From: Stappia sp. TSB10P1A
Lineage (GTDB): Bacteria; Pseudomonadota; Alphaproteobacteria; Rhizobiales; Stappiaceae
NCBI RefSeq assembly: GCF_900185725.1
Contig: NZ_FYAU01000026.1
Coordinates: 186,001-250,000, forward strand
Length of the DNA stretch: 64,000 nt
Direction of reading: 5' to 3'
The translations under genes and the position numbers were made by a program. The notes under the pieces were generated by a model, which was not told where the DNA came from, searched no databases, and saw only the letters and a list, made by a program, of their open reading frames with translations. Positions 44,666 through 53,765 of the stretch are shown here, one piece after another (the stretch's first letter is position 1; every line of letters starts with the position of its first letter).

Positions 44666-45721
44666 TCACGCAAATCGGCCGATCCAGGCGTGCCAGCTTT
44701 CCGACTTGCCCTCGCTCGCAAGCGTCCGCGCCCTGGAGACCTGGCGATACTGCCCCGGCGTCATGCCGAAGGCGCGCTCGAAGGCTCTGGCGAAACTGTT
44801 GCGATGGGCAAAGCCGTGGTCCTCGGCGATCCGCTCGACCGTCCTGTCCGCCTGCGCGGGATCGGTGAGGGCGCGGCGGGCGAGCAGCAGGCGCTGATGC
44901 CCGATATAGGAGGCAACGCCGCCCAACTCCGCGAAGAGATAGGACAGCTTTCTCTCCGAGATGCCGAACAGCCGGCCGAGCGCTGCCGGGGACAGGCCAG
45001 GATCGCGAGCATGGGCGCGGATGTGACGGCAGATCGCATCGACGAGCGCGGCCTGCACGCTGCTCCGCCCCACCTCCGGCACCGCCCCCCTGATGGCCGC
45101 GACGGCCAGGTCGAGCGTCGGGCCGACGAGCAGCCCCGCCTCGGCGACCGTCATGCCGGGTGCGGCGCGCATCACCGCCGCAAGATGATCCTGGAACAGG
45201 CCGACAAGCGCGTTGTCGCGCCGGATCACGGTCATGTCGAGCCCGTCCACCGTGCCCAGGCGCGCCTCCAGCTCCGCGCGGGGCACGACAAGCGTGAGGC
45301 TATCGATATCGGGGATGGCGGTGCGCTGAACCTCCGCCAGATCGGTGACGAACAGATCGCCAGGCCGCACCCCGGCATCGGCGTCCCGGTCGCGGCAGAA
45401 GACGCTGCCCCGGTCGAAGAACCGCAGGACGAGCTGATCCAGTCCGTCGCGGGCGATGCGGAAGCGGGACCGGTCGAAGGTCTGGGCGGGCTGGATCGAG
45501 CGGCCGAGCACCAGCGGCCCGATCTGGAAAGCCTCGACCTGGACGTGGAAGCCACTCGCCACCGGCCGCAGGGAGCGCGCCTCGCCCATCGCGTTCAACT
45601 GCTCGCGCCAAAGCTCGAACGCCGCCCCGCCCGCCATGCCGCGCGTGTCGACAACGGACTGCGGAACCCGGTCCCGTGCCTCCTCCATCCCTCCCCCCGT
45701 CATGCCGAAGACGTCCCCCAT
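44666..45721 (-). CDS. AraC-family transcriptional regulator
   Basis: A protein of up to 351 residues; ATGs at 45703 and 45688 are alternative starts. An N-terminal sensing domain of the AraC_binding_2 type (SGFHVQVEAFQIGPLVLGRS; DGLDQLVLRFF) is followed by a C-terminal double helix-turn-helix (LSPAALGRLFGISERKLSYLF; VERIAEDHGFAHRNSFARAFERAFGMTPGQYRQ). It is directly upstream of the peptide cluster on the same strand and is its most likely regulator. Confidence 0.85.
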   Translation of the reverse strand: MGDVFGMTGGGMEEARDRVPQSVVDTRGMAGGAAFELWREQLNAMGEARSLRPVASGFHVQVEAFQIGPLVLGRSIQPAQTFDRSRFRIARDGLDQLVLRFFDRGSVFCRDRDADAGVRPGDLFVTDLAEVQRTAIPDIDSLTLVVPRAELEARLGTVDGLDMTVIRRDNALVGLFQDHLAAVMRAAPGMTVAEAGLLVGPTLDLAVAAIRGAVPEVGRSSVQAALVDAICRHIRAHARDPGLSPAALGRLFGISERKLSYLFAELGGVASYIGHQRLLLARRALTDPAQADRTVERIAEDHGFAHRNSFARAFERAFGMTPGQYRQVSRARTLASEGKSESWHAWIGRFA

Positions 45722-45799
45722 CCCGCGAAAGCGACACCGGTAGATGCCCCGCGGATCGCATCCAGCGCCTGCGCAGCTTGGCCCGATCGCCGCCCGATC

Positions 45800-48124
45800 T
45801 CAACGATCCCCGTCGCCCCACAGCGCTTTGGGGATCGTCGCGTGAACGCCGAAATTGCCGTCCGCGACCTGGGTGACGCCGAAATCCGCGCCGAGCGACA
45901 GCAGACAATGCGCCTCGTCCTCGTTCATCCCGTAATGCTCCATCAGGAACCGCCGCGCCTGCCGGAACGCATTGCGCATCGCCAGATCGATGGAGGAATG
46001 CTGGTAGATCTTCGACTGGGCATCGCGCCCCAACTCGCGCAGATAGTTGGGATAGCTGAAGCTCTGGAGCACCCAGTGGGTTTCCGTCTCGATCAACGGT
46101 CCGCTCAACGCCCGCAGAAACGGCCTCCCCTCCCCTGACGCCTTGTGCAGGGTCAGGCGAATGTCGGCGGTCAGCGAACATTCGAGCCCGGTACCGTTCA
46201 CTTCGCTGTCGCCTTGCGCGAAATGACCGTCGCCGATGGACAGCAGCCCGCCCGGCACGGAGACCGGCAGGAAGACCCGGCTGCCCTTGCCGAGCCTCCA
46301 ATTGTCGATATTGCCGCCGAAGTAACCGGGAGGAATGCTGTCGACCAGATCCTCCTCCCGCGGCGCCAGCGCGACGGTGCCGAAATGCAGCCGCGCCGGG
46401 ATCTCGATCCCCCGAAGCGCGCGCCAGTCGGGGGTGACCGTCGCCGGATCGACGAGGACGCCGGGATAGTCCATCGTCTCGTGGACGATGCCGAACGGGT
46501 CGGTCTGCGGCGTCCAGCGATAGCTGTAGAGCGGCCGCGCCACGTCGGGCTCAGTGAGGTCGATCTCGAAGATCGTGACGGTCTCTCGCCGGGCGCCGGG
46601 GACGATGGAATCCTGGTACTGATACCCCCACCAGGCCGAGACATTGGAGGCGAAGGCTTTCCCGGCAAACTCCGGATTGGCGCAGGGGCGCAGGCGGATG
46701 TCCAGAAACTCCACCTCGATCACGTCGCCCGGCTCGGCCCCGCGCACGAAGATCGGCCCTGTCAGGATGTGAACACCGAAGCCTTCGCCCGCGCCGCGCC
46801 CGAAGATGGAGGCATTCATCGGCCCCGCTCCGCGCCGGTCGACCGCCTTCCAGTCCCTGGTCCATTCGAACACGCTTTCGGCGCCCGCATCGCCCTGGAT
46901 CATGCGCTCGGATGCGTCGCCGGCATGCTGGGTCAACGTCTCCACGGTGACGGTCGCACCCGACCTCACCGTCAGCACCGGCGGCAGGCTCTTGCTCAGA
47001 TAGCCCCAGTGCACCGTCTGCGCGTTCGCGGGAAGATGGAACCGCGCCTGCCGGAACGGCTCGGCCAGCTCCGTCGTCGGGCTTTCGCCATGGGTGCGAA
47101 ACTCAGCCGCCGACCGTGGAAACGCCATCGGCGCGGCCGGGCGCTTCAGCGGTTTGCCGCGCTGGAGCGGCCGGCCGTCCGCAACCGTCCCGACACCCCG
47201 TCTGATGTTGCTGGGCGACACTCCATAGGCGCTGCTGAAGGCGCGGCTGAAATAGGACTGATCGCGAAATCCCCACCGCATGGCAATCGCGCCCACCGCC
47301 TCATGCGCATGCGCCGGGTCAGCGAGTTCGGCCTTGCATCGTTCAAGGCGAAGCCGGCGCACATAGTCCGAGAAACTCTCGCCATGCTGCTTGAACAGCC
47401 GCTGCACATAGCGTTTCGACAGGCCTTCGTCGCGCGCCACATCCTGGATCGAGAGACCGGCTTCGCCCAGCCTGCGATTGACCGCGGCCGCGACGCGGCG
47501 AAAGTTCGCCATCTGCGAATCCGTCCGTTCATGGCCGTTGCCGCGCAGTTCCGCCAGCAGCGCGCCGCTCACCAGTTCGGTCACCGCGACCTCGGCGGCG
47601 GCGAAGTCGCCGGCACCGAGCGTGTCGAGGTTCATGGCCAGCGTGCGCAGCACCGGCCGGGCAGCGGACGCCGCCACGGTCCCTCCCAGCACCACCGGAA
47701 AGCCGGCACGGTTCCGGCCCACACGCGCCTCCACCGCGCTCCGGGACAGATCGAGCAGCAGGATCGAGAAGTCGCCGCGCATCTCCACCTGCACTCCCGC
47801 CTCCGGGGCAACGACGACAAGATCCGCGTCGGCGAGTTCGAAGGCCTTTGAGGGCGCGACGATGCGCCCGCGCCCGGACAGCACGAGCAGCAGCACCAGC
47901 GGACCGGGAGCCTTGCCCGGCGCGCTGAAGGCAAAGCTCTGGCCGCGGGCCTGGACCATCGTCATCCTGGCGCCGGCGGGCGCCCGGAACGAGGTCACGG
48001 TGCCGGTGTCCAGGCAGCCGGTCTCGGCAAGCGGCAGCAAGCCGACCCCGCGCAGCGTCTGACGCCAGATGTCGGACCGGCCATCGCCGGGCACCGCATC
48101 GAGATCGATCTGCTCCACCGCCAT
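45800..48124 (-). CDS. AraC regulator fused to a formamidase/acetamidase domain
   Basis: A protein of 774 residues from the ATG at 48124. Residues about 10-195 are an AraC_binding_2-type sensor; 205-310 are an AraC helix-turn-helix (LSIQDVARDEGLSKRYVQRLF; AIAMRWGFRDQSYFSRAFSSAYGVSP). A linker leads to a full FmdA-type domain (about 360-774) with TVHWGYLSKSLPP, RGAEPGDVIEVEFLDI, HFGTVALAP, GGNIDNWRLGKG, GDGHFAQGDSEVNGTGLE and ADFGVTQVADGNFGVH. The reading frame is continuous with no sign of frameshift. It diverges from a formamidase paralogue with the same motifs. I infer that the enzyme domain senses or consumes an amide to adjust regulation. Confidence 0.88.
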   Translation of the reverse strand: MAVEQIDLDAVPGDGRSDIWRQTLRGVGLLPLAETGCLDTGTVTSFRAPAGARMTMVQARGQSFAFSAPGKAPGPLVLLLVLSGRGRIVAPSKAFELADADLVVVAPEAGVQVEMRGDFSILLLDLSRSAVEARVGRNRAGFPVVLGGTVAASAARPVLRTLAMNLDTLGAGDFAAAEVAVTELVSGALLAELRGNGHERTDSQMANFRRVAAAVNRRLGEAGLSIQDVARDEGLSKRYVQRLFKQHGESFSDYVRRLRLERCKAELADPAHAHEAVGAIAMRWGFRDQSYFSRAFSSAYGVSPSNIRRGVGTVADGRPLQRGKPLKRPAAPMAFPRSAAEFRTHGESPTTELAEPFRQARFHLPANAQTVHWGYLSKSLPPVLTVRSGATVTVETLTQHAGDASERMIQGDAGAESVFEWTRDWKAVDRRGAGPMNASIFGRGAGEGFGVHILTGPIFVRGAEPGDVIEVEFLDIRLRPCANPEFAGKAFASNVSAWWGYQYQDSIVPGARRETVTIFEIDLTEPDVARPLYSYRWTPQTDPFGIVHETMDYPGVLVDPATVTPDWRALRGIEIPARLHFGTVALAPREEDLVDSIPPGYFGGNIDNWRLGKGSRVFLPVSVPGGLLSIGDGHFAQGDSEVNGTGLECSLTADIRLTLHKASGEGRPFLRALSGPLIETETHWVLQSFSYPNYLRELGRDAQSKIYQHSSIDLAMRNAFRQARRFLMEHYGMNEDEAHCLLSLGADFGVTQVADGNFGVHATIPKALWGDGDR

Positions 48125-48400
48125 CCGGCTGGACCTTTCTCTCGCTTCCGCAGCAAACACTATCCCAGAACCGGGCGGGATACTTGTCCCAGAGCGTCCG
48201 TAGTTTTGACTTTACGGAGCGCCGCCCCCGAAGGAAGCCGGCGTAAAAACCACTCAACACTTTGCGATAAAATAATTTTTCGTCACCAGACGGGGAGTGA
48301 CGGGGCAGCCGGCGCGCCGGTCGGGCGGTTGCGTGGAGCCCGTCGCCAGGCATCATGTGCAGTGCACAATCCACCCATAACCAGAGAGGAACGGCAAATC
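48125..48400. promoter_or_regulatory. divergent promoter region with palindrome TGTGCAGTGCACA at 48356-48368
   Basis: This 276-bp gap contains an A/T-rich stretch (about 48262-48281, AAAATAATTTTT), a 13-bp palindrome 33 bp before the formamidase start, and GTCAC-N10-GTGAC at 48282-48301. These are candidate sites for the AraC-formamidase fusion protein. TGTGC...GCACA also occurs before fdsG (9847). Confidence 0.45.
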
Positions 48401-49855
48401 ATGTGCAAAGGCGACGACGTTCACTGCCCGCATTTCGAGGCCCATTACAAGGCGTTCAGGGAAGACCTCAACCCGGAACGGCGGAGCTTCCTGAAGAGCG
48501 GCGTTCTGGCGGCGGGAGGGCTTGCGGCCTTCGGCGCGGCCGGCGGCGTGACGCTGGTGACCCCGGCCCTGGCGCAGGCGAGCGCCGCACGCCAGAAAGG
48601 CACCCCCAGCTACCATTATCTGCCGGCGACCGCCGACACGGTGCATTGGGGGTATTTTTCCAAGACCCTCAAGCCGCAGGTCGAGATCGACTCCGGCGAC
48701 ATCGTCACCATCGAAGCGCTGACGCATCACGCGGCCGACGACCTGGAACGCATGGTCCAGGGCGACCCCGGTGCCGAAAGCGTCTACGAGTGGACGAAGG
48801 ACAAGAAGGGCGTCGACCGGCGCGGCGCGGGGTCGACCGATCCGACCGTCTACACCAAGGGCTCCGGCGACGGTCTCGGCGTGCACATCATGACCGGCCC
48901 GGTCTATGTCCGCGGTGCCGAGCCGGGCGACGTGCTGGAGGTCCGCATTCTCGACTGCGTGCCGCGTCCGTCCGCCAATCCGGCCTATGCCGGCAAGGCG
49001 TTCGGCTCCAACGCGGCGGCGTGGTGGGGCTTCCACTACAAGCACCTGCTCGGCGGCGACAAGCGCGAGGTGGTGACGATCTACGAGATCGACGCGACCG
49101 GCGGCAAAAGCTGGGCCGAGGCGGTCTACAATTACAAGTGGACCCCGCAGACCGACCCGTTCGGCGTGGTGCATCCGGTCATCGACTATCCGGGCGTGCC
49201 GGTCGACATGTCGACGGTCGATCGGAATTATGACGTGCTCAAGGGCATACGGGTGCCGATCCGGCCGCATTTCGGCACGCTGGGCCTGGCACCGGCCGAG
49301 GCGGACTTCGTCGACACCATCCCGCCGAGCCATTTCGGCGGCAACATCGACAACTGGCGCATCGGCAAGGGCGCGACGATGTATTACCCGGTGTCGGTCG
49401 AGGGAGCGTTGCTCTCCGTCGGCGATCCCCATGCCTCGCAGGGCGACAGCGAGCTGTGCGGCACCGCCATCGAGTGTTCGCTGACCGGCACCTTCCAGCT
49501 CATCCTGCACAAGAAGGCGGATCTGGCCGGCACGCCGCTGGAGGACCTCGACTACCCGATGCTGGAGACCCAGACCGAATGGGTGGTCCACGGCTTCAGC
49601 GTTGCCAACTACCTGGCCGAACTCGGCCCCGATGCCCAGAGCGAGATCTACAACAAGTCGTCGATCGACCTCGCCCTGCAGGACGCGTTCAAGAAGATGC
49701 GGCACTTCCTGATGACCACCAAGGGCCTGACGGAGGACGAGGCGATCTCGATCATGTCGATCGGCGTCGACTTCGGCGTGACCCAGGTTGTCGACGGAAA
49801 CTGGGGGGTGCACGGCATCGTCAAGAAGGATCTGTTCTCGGGCCGGGCCGCGTGA
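48401..49855 (+). CDS. acetamidase/formamidase family protein, Tat-exported
   Basis: A protein of 484 residues with a twin-arginine signal (NPERRSFLKSGVLAAGG, residues about 24-40, cleavage near ALA-QAS). The FmdA fold follows: TVHWGYFSKTLKPQ, RGAEPGDVLEVRILD, HFGTLGLAP, GGNIDNWRIGKG, GDPHASQGDSELCGTAIE and VDFGVTQVVDGNWGVH. Formamidases make formate and ammonia; acetamidases make acetate. Export is unusual for this family, which is normally cytoplasmic. Ribosome site GAGAGGAA. Confidence 0.9.
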   Translation: MCKGDDVHCPHFEAHYKAFREDLNPERRSFLKSGVLAAGGLAAFGAAGGVTLVTPALAQASAARQKGTPSYHYLPATADTVHWGYFSKTLKPQVEIDSGDIVTIEALTHHAADDLERMVQGDPGAESVYEWTKDKKGVDRRGAGSTDPTVYTKGSGDGLGVHIMTGPVYVRGAEPGDVLEVRILDCVPRPSANPAYAGKAFGSNAAAWWGFHYKHLLGGDKREVVTIYEIDATGGKSWAEAVYNYKWTPQTDPFGVVHPVIDYPGVPVDMSTVDRNYDVLKGIRVPIRPHFGTLGLAPAEADFVDTIPPSHFGGNIDNWRIGKGATMYYPVSVEGALLSVGDPHASQGDSELCGTAIECSLTGTFQLILHKKADLAGTPLEDLDYPMLETQTEWVVHGFSVANYLAELGPDAQSEIYNKSSIDLALQDAFKKMRHFLMTTKGLTEDEAISIMSIGVDFGVTQVVDGNWGVHGIVKKDLFSGRAA

Positions 49856-49890
49856 CGCAGGCCTGACGTCCGGCGAGCAGCCCATGTCTC

Positions 49891-49920
49891 GTGCCGCCCT
49901 CCGACAGGAGGGCGGCACTT
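49891..49920 (+). terminator. strong hairpin after the formamidase gene
   Basis: GTGCCGCCCTCC-GACA-GGAGGGCGGCAC, a perfect 12-bp stem followed by TTTCC. It can serve the formamidase gene and, from the other side, the cyclase gene. Confidence 0.82.
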
Positions 49921-50078
49921 TCCGGTCATATCCACGGACGGCAGCGGCCGCGCCCTTCGGTTCGAACTGCCGGGACCGTCCGCGCATGACGTCCGCTGCG
50001 CTGGATCCCCCGGCAGACTGCGCTGCTCAGGACAAAGTCGGCCGGCAGGAACAGACAGATGCCGGCGACCGGGCGGCT

Positions 50079-51440
50079 CTATGGCAGGGTGAGGATCACT
50101 GCGCCGATCTGCCCGTCCGCCCCGTCGATCCGGGCCGCGACGTGGCGGGCTTCGAAGCGGCCGCGATACCCCTGGGCCTGTGCCAGGCGCCAGGTTTCGG
50201 CATCGACCATGCAGGTGCTGCCGAACGCCTTGTTGCATTTCTCGATCTTGGCCGAAAGGTTGACCGCGGGCCCGATCACCGTCAGTTCGAGCCGCTCATC
50301 CCGTCCCACAACGCCCCAGCTCACCGTTCCGGACGAGATGCCGATGCCGATCGCCAGCGGCTGCCGCAGCGCCTGCATCTCGGGCAGATCCGCCCACCCC
50401 TTCAGGTCGGCAAGCACGGCTTCCGCGCAGGCAATGGCATCGGCGGCATAGGATTCGCTATCGGTGCCCAGACCGAAGGTCACCATGATCCCGTCGCCGA
50501 GGAACTTGTCGATCATCCCGTTGCGGGCATGCACGATGGGAAGCACCCGCCCCTGATATGCGGCAAGGACACGCATGACCGCATCGGGCTCGCACTGCTC
50601 CGCGATGCGGGAAAAGCTCCTGATATCCAGGTTCATGATCGCCGCCGCTTCCCGCTGCGCGGTACCAGGGATCGGCTGATGCTCGCCGGCGCGGATGGCG
50701 CGAGCAACGCCTGGATCGAAGAAGCGCGACAGCCCCGTCGCGGCGGCCTCTTCCGTGACGGCGGTGATCAGGAGACTTCGCGAGCCGTTCACCGCCAAGG
50801 CCAGCACCGCGGTCACGGCAAGCATCGAGATGATCTTGTCGACCTCCGCGCCGATCAGCAGCGCATTGGAGGTCAGGTACTCGACATAGGACCGCGTCAG
50901 CACGAATTCCGACGGATCGACCTGCCGCACATAGACGATCACGGCACCCCACCCCGCGGCAGCCACCAGACCCGCGAAGATCACGAACTTCGGGTTAAAG
51001 CGCAGAGTTCGCAAGGCGATGAAGATGAAGACGTAAAGCAGTGCCGGCGCCTTGAGCAGGAAACTCGCGGGCTGGGCGTACTGATGATGGAAGCTGATGA
51101 TCAGTCCGTAGAGCAGCGCGAAATCGAAGATGATCGAAACATAGCTCGCCCAGTCCGGCGGTTCCCGCAGATATCCCCAGACGAGGCCGATCACGGCGAG
51201 CACGAAATAGGCTGCCAGCACGAACGGCGTCGGCGACAGGCTCCCCGCCTCGAAGGTCTTGGGCGACAGCGCATAAAGGAGACTGAAGAAGCAGATCATC
51301 AGCAACTGGATGGCGCGCAGCAGACGCTCGTTGGCCCAGTCGCGTTCGGCGATGCGTCGTCGGATCGCCTCGGGAAGCCTCGAGACGTCGGCGCCGCCAC
51401 GCAGGATGCGGCCGAACCGCCGGCTCAGGTCAGCGCGCAC
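50079..51440 (-). CDS. membrane-anchored class III adenylate/guanylate cyclase
   Basis: A protein of 453 residues. Five to six membrane helices lie in residues 40-225. The cyclase domain is at about 255-450, with MNLDIRSFSRIAEQ (metal-binding Asp), DKFLGDGIMVTFG and GIGISSGTVSWGVVG-DERLELTVIGPAVNLSAKIE. Nucleotide specificity cannot be set from the sequence with confidence. Next to it (51441-51665) a 225-bp gap contains nothing I recognise. Confidence 0.9.
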   Translation of the reverse strand: MRADLSRRFGRILRGGADVSRLPEAIRRRIAERDWANERLLRAIQLLMICFFSLLYALSPKTFEAGSLSPTPFVLAAYFVLAVIGLVWGYLREPPDWASYVSIIFDFALLYGLIISFHHQYAQPASFLLKAPALLYVFIFIALRTLRFNPKFVIFAGLVAAAGWGAVIVYVRQVDPSEFVLTRSYVEYLTSNALLIGAEVDKIISMLAVTAVLALAVNGSRSLLITAVTEEAAATGLSRFFDPGVARAIRAGEHQPIPGTAQREAAAIMNLDIRSFSRIAEQCEPDAVMRVLAAYQGRVLPIVHARNGMIDKFLGDGIMVTFGLGTDSESYAADAIACAEAVLADLKGWADLPEMQALRQPLAIGIGISSGTVSWGVVGRDERLELTVIGPAVNLSAKIEKCNKAFGSTCMVDAETWRLAQAQGYRGRFEARHVAARIDGADGQIGAVILTLP

Positions 51441-51665
51441 GAGGGACCTCCGGGCAGCGAGTGTCCGGCGACGACGTCCCCTGCGCCCCGGTTGGGGCCC
51501 CGGTTGGCGCCGCGCCTTCGCTCACAGGGTCCAACCGATCGAGCAGCAGGTCCGCACTGCCTGACATGACGACCTCCTCCAGCCTGTCGCCGCGAGCTTG
51601 GCGCCTGCCACCTTCACATGAAAGTCAAGACTGCGCGACACGCACGCTGCACAAGTGCCCAAGCG

Positions 51666-52292
51666 TCACGAGGTCAGTCCCGCCGTCAGGATCGCGACCG
51701 CACCCTTGCTCGTGTCGCGCAACGTTTCGGGAGCAACGCCCGCCCGGGCGCTGAGCATCAAGCCGCGCGCGAGGGCTCCAACGACCGCGGCGACCGTTGC
51801 CGGGCTTGCCGCACCGGACATCTCGCCGACCGACTGCGCATGCGCGACGCGCTCGGCGATCCGCGCTTCGACCGCGGCAAATCGCCGGCCCAGTTCCGCC
51901 CTCAGCCGCGGATCCGATCCGGCCGCATCGGAAAGAACCGACGCCACGAGACACCCCAACCGCTCGGGATCGGCCGTCGCATGCCGCACGACGGCGTCGA
52001 GGAAGGCAGCCAGATCGCTCCGGAAACCGCCGCCGCCGTCGAGAGCCTCGAGGAGGGGCTCGATCCGGGTGCGCGCGTAGTGTTCCACCGCGCTCAGGAA
52101 CAGGGCCTCCTTGTTGCCGAAGGACTGGTAGAGGCTCGACCGCGAGATGCCCATGGCGCCGGTGAGGGCATCCATCGAGGTGCCCTCGTAGCCCATCCGC
52201 CAGAACAGACCCATCGCGATGTCGAGCGCCTCGGTTTCAACGAAGGTGCGGGGACGGCCGCGCACGCGGCGCTCATGAATTTGTGAACTCAT
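51666..52292 (-). CDS. TetR-family transcriptional regulator
   Basis: A protein of 208 residues. The N-terminal helix-turn-helix is GYEGTSMDALTGAMGISRSSLYQSFGNKEALF (about 35-65); the C-terminal ligand domain contains HATADPERLGCLVASVLSDAA. It diverges from the AhpD-like gene across 73 bp that hold an operator-like palindrome, so it probably represses that gene. Confidence 0.88.
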   Translation of the reverse strand: MSSQIHERRVRGRPRTFVETEALDIAMGLFWRMGYEGTSMDALTGAMGISRSSLYQSFGNKEALFLSAVEHYARTRIEPLLEALDGGGGFRSDLAAFLDAVVRHATADPERLGCLVASVLSDAAGSDPRLRAELGRRFAAVEARIAERVAHAQSVGEMSGAASPATVAAVVGALARGLMLSARAGVAPETLRDTSKGAVAILTAGLTS

Positions 52293-52329
52293 CGTTCCGA
52301 AAATAGTTTGCCGGGCCGCGCCTGGCAAT

Positions 52330-52351
52330 ATATGGATCGATCATTCCATAT
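52330..52351. promoter_or_regulatory. TetR operator palindrome ATATGGA-N8-TCCATAT
   Basis: This inverted repeat lies in the 73-bp divergent gap, 38 bp upstream of the tetR start and 15 bp upstream of the AhpD-like start. The central part ATCGAT adds symmetry. The form is common for AcrR/TetR regulators of oxidoreductase genes. Confidence 0.7.
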
Positions 52352-52365
52352 TTGGAGACGACCCC

Positions 52366-52938
52366 ATGTCCCAGTCATCCGCCAGCCTCACTCTTGCACC
52401 CCTGACCGCGGAAACGGCCGAACCCGCTGCCGCAACCGCTCTGGAAACCGCCGCCAGGAGATTGGGCTTCGTTCCCAACATGTACGGCTACATGGCCTAC
52501 GCGCCGGACCTGCTCGGCACCTATCTGGCGGGCTACGACGGCTTCCGCCGCACCTCCGGCTTCCAGCCGGACGAGCAGGAAACCGTCTTCCTGGCAGTGA
52601 GCGAAGCCAACGGCTGCGACTATTGCGTCGCCGCTCACTCGATGATCGCCGAGAAGATGAGCAAGGTGCCGGCGGACGCGATCGCCGCCCTTCGCAACGG
52701 CGGTCCGCTTCCCGACCCGCGCCTGCAGGCTATCGCCACCTTCACCCGCACCATGGTCCGGACGGCCGGGCGGCCGTCGCGCGCCGATGTCGACGCCTTC
52801 CTCGCTGCCGGTTTCGAACCGCGTCAGATCTTCGCGGTGATCCTGGCCATCGGCGTCAAGACCTTCTCCAACTACACCAATCACATCGTCGCGACGAAGC
52901 TCGATCCGGCTTTCGCCGCCTACGAAGTGACCGCCTGA
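52366..52938 (+). CDS. carboxymuconolactone decarboxylase/AhpD-like peroxidase
   Basis: A protein of 190 residues with the redox CxxC of AhpD-type proteins, EANGCDYCVAAHSMIAEK (near residue 83-100), preceded by FQPDEQETVFLAVS. It probably acts as an alkylhydroperoxidase or thiol-disulfide enzyme. Regulated by the divergent TetR. Confidence 0.88.
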   Translation: MSQSSASLTLAPLTAETAEPAAATALETAARRLGFVPNMYGYMAYAPDLLGTYLAGYDGFRRTSGFQPDEQETVFLAVSEANGCDYCVAAHSMIAEKMSKVPADAIAALRNGGPLPDPRLQAIATFTRTMVRTAGRPSRADVDAFLAAGFEPRQIFAVILAIGVKTFSNYTNHIVATKLDPAFAAYEVTA

Positions 52939-53081
52939 CCACGGCCGCGCGTCATCTCGTCCAAGGACCGTGACGCATCGGCCGACGCCAGGCTTGCCCT
53001 GCCCGCAGCCAGCAAGAAACACCCGGCGACGGCCCGCAAGGCCGCCGCGGGATCGCTCTTGCACCATCGAAAGGAACAGAC

Positions 53082-53546
53082 ATGACCAGACTGAATGCAT
53101 TGCTCGGCGCCTTCCTGCTTCTGTTGTTCTCCGCCGCCACGTCCTTCGCGGGGAGCGAGTTGAACGTGACGTCCACGGGCCTTGCCCTGCGCGGCGTCGA
53201 TCCGGTGAGTTTCTTCTCGCCGGCCGGTCCCGTCCCGGGCGACTTCAGGGTCACGGCCGTGCATGGCGGTGCCGTCTATCGCTTCGCCAGCGAGGAGAAC
53301 AAGGCGGCGTTCACAGCCGATCCCGACAAGTACCTGCCCCAGTATGGCGGCTATTGCGCCATGGGCGTGAAGATGGGCCAGAAGCTCGATGGCGATCCGG
53401 CCGTCTTCACGATCGTCAACGACAAGCTCTATCTGAATGTCGCTCCGGCGGTTGCCGACATGTGGCGCTCCGAGATGGCGGCAAACATCGAGGCCGCCGA
53501 CGAGATCTGGACCAAGATCGAGAGCACGGATCCGGGCGCCCTCTAA
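53082..53546 (+). CDS. exported YHS-domain protein
   Basis: A protein of 154 residues with a Sec signal (cleavage near SFA-GSE). A YHS-type domain follows: ALRGVDPVSFFSPAGPVPGD, YRFASEENKAAFTADPDKYLPQYGGYCAMGV. The C-terminal tail is helical (ADMWRSEMAANIEAADEIW). YHS domains are linked to metal binding. It lies 219 bp upstream of the bufferin operon. Ribosome site GAAAGGAAC. Confidence 0.82.
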   Translation: MTRLNALLGAFLLLLFSAATSFAGSELNVTSTGLALRGVDPVSFFSPAGPVPGDFRVTAVHGGAVYRFASEENKAAFTADPDKYLPQYGGYCAMGVKMGQKLDGDPAVFTIVNDKLYLNVAPAVADMWRSEMAANIEAADEIWTKIESTDPGAL

Positions 53547-53559
53547 GCCGGCCCGTGTC

Positions 53560-53584
53560 CCGGGAGCGGCAACCGGCCGCTCCC
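53560..53584 (+). terminator. hairpin after the YHS gene
   Basis: CGGGAGCGG paired with CCGCTCCCG, 14 bp after the stop; no T-run follows (AAACC). It separates the YHS gene from the bufferin operon. Confidence 0.6.
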
Positions 53585-53689
53585 GAAACCGCCGGCGCCG
53601 CCCCTGCGAAGACCGGCCCGAGCGCCGCGCGAAACGACCTCGCATGTTTTTGAGTGTGCGCCCTGCCCGGATCACCTTGCCGTGAAGCT

Positions 53690-53715
53690 GTAACGGCCAC
53701 GGCACCGTCCGCGAA
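53690..53715 (+). promoter_or_regulatory. SigF-type ECF promoter GTAACG-N16-CGAA before bufA
   Basis: GTAACG at 53690-53695 and CGAA at 53712-53715 are separated by exactly 16 bases. This agrees with the GTAACC-N16-CGAA form I recall for Caulobacter SigF promoters. Transcription would start near 53722, about 44 bp before bufA. The sigma factor itself is the fifth gene of the operon, which implies self-activation. Confidence 0.65.
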
Positions 53716-53765
53716 TTGTTCAATGAAGGCGCTGGAGCGTCTTCGTCGAGAGACAGGAGAATGAC

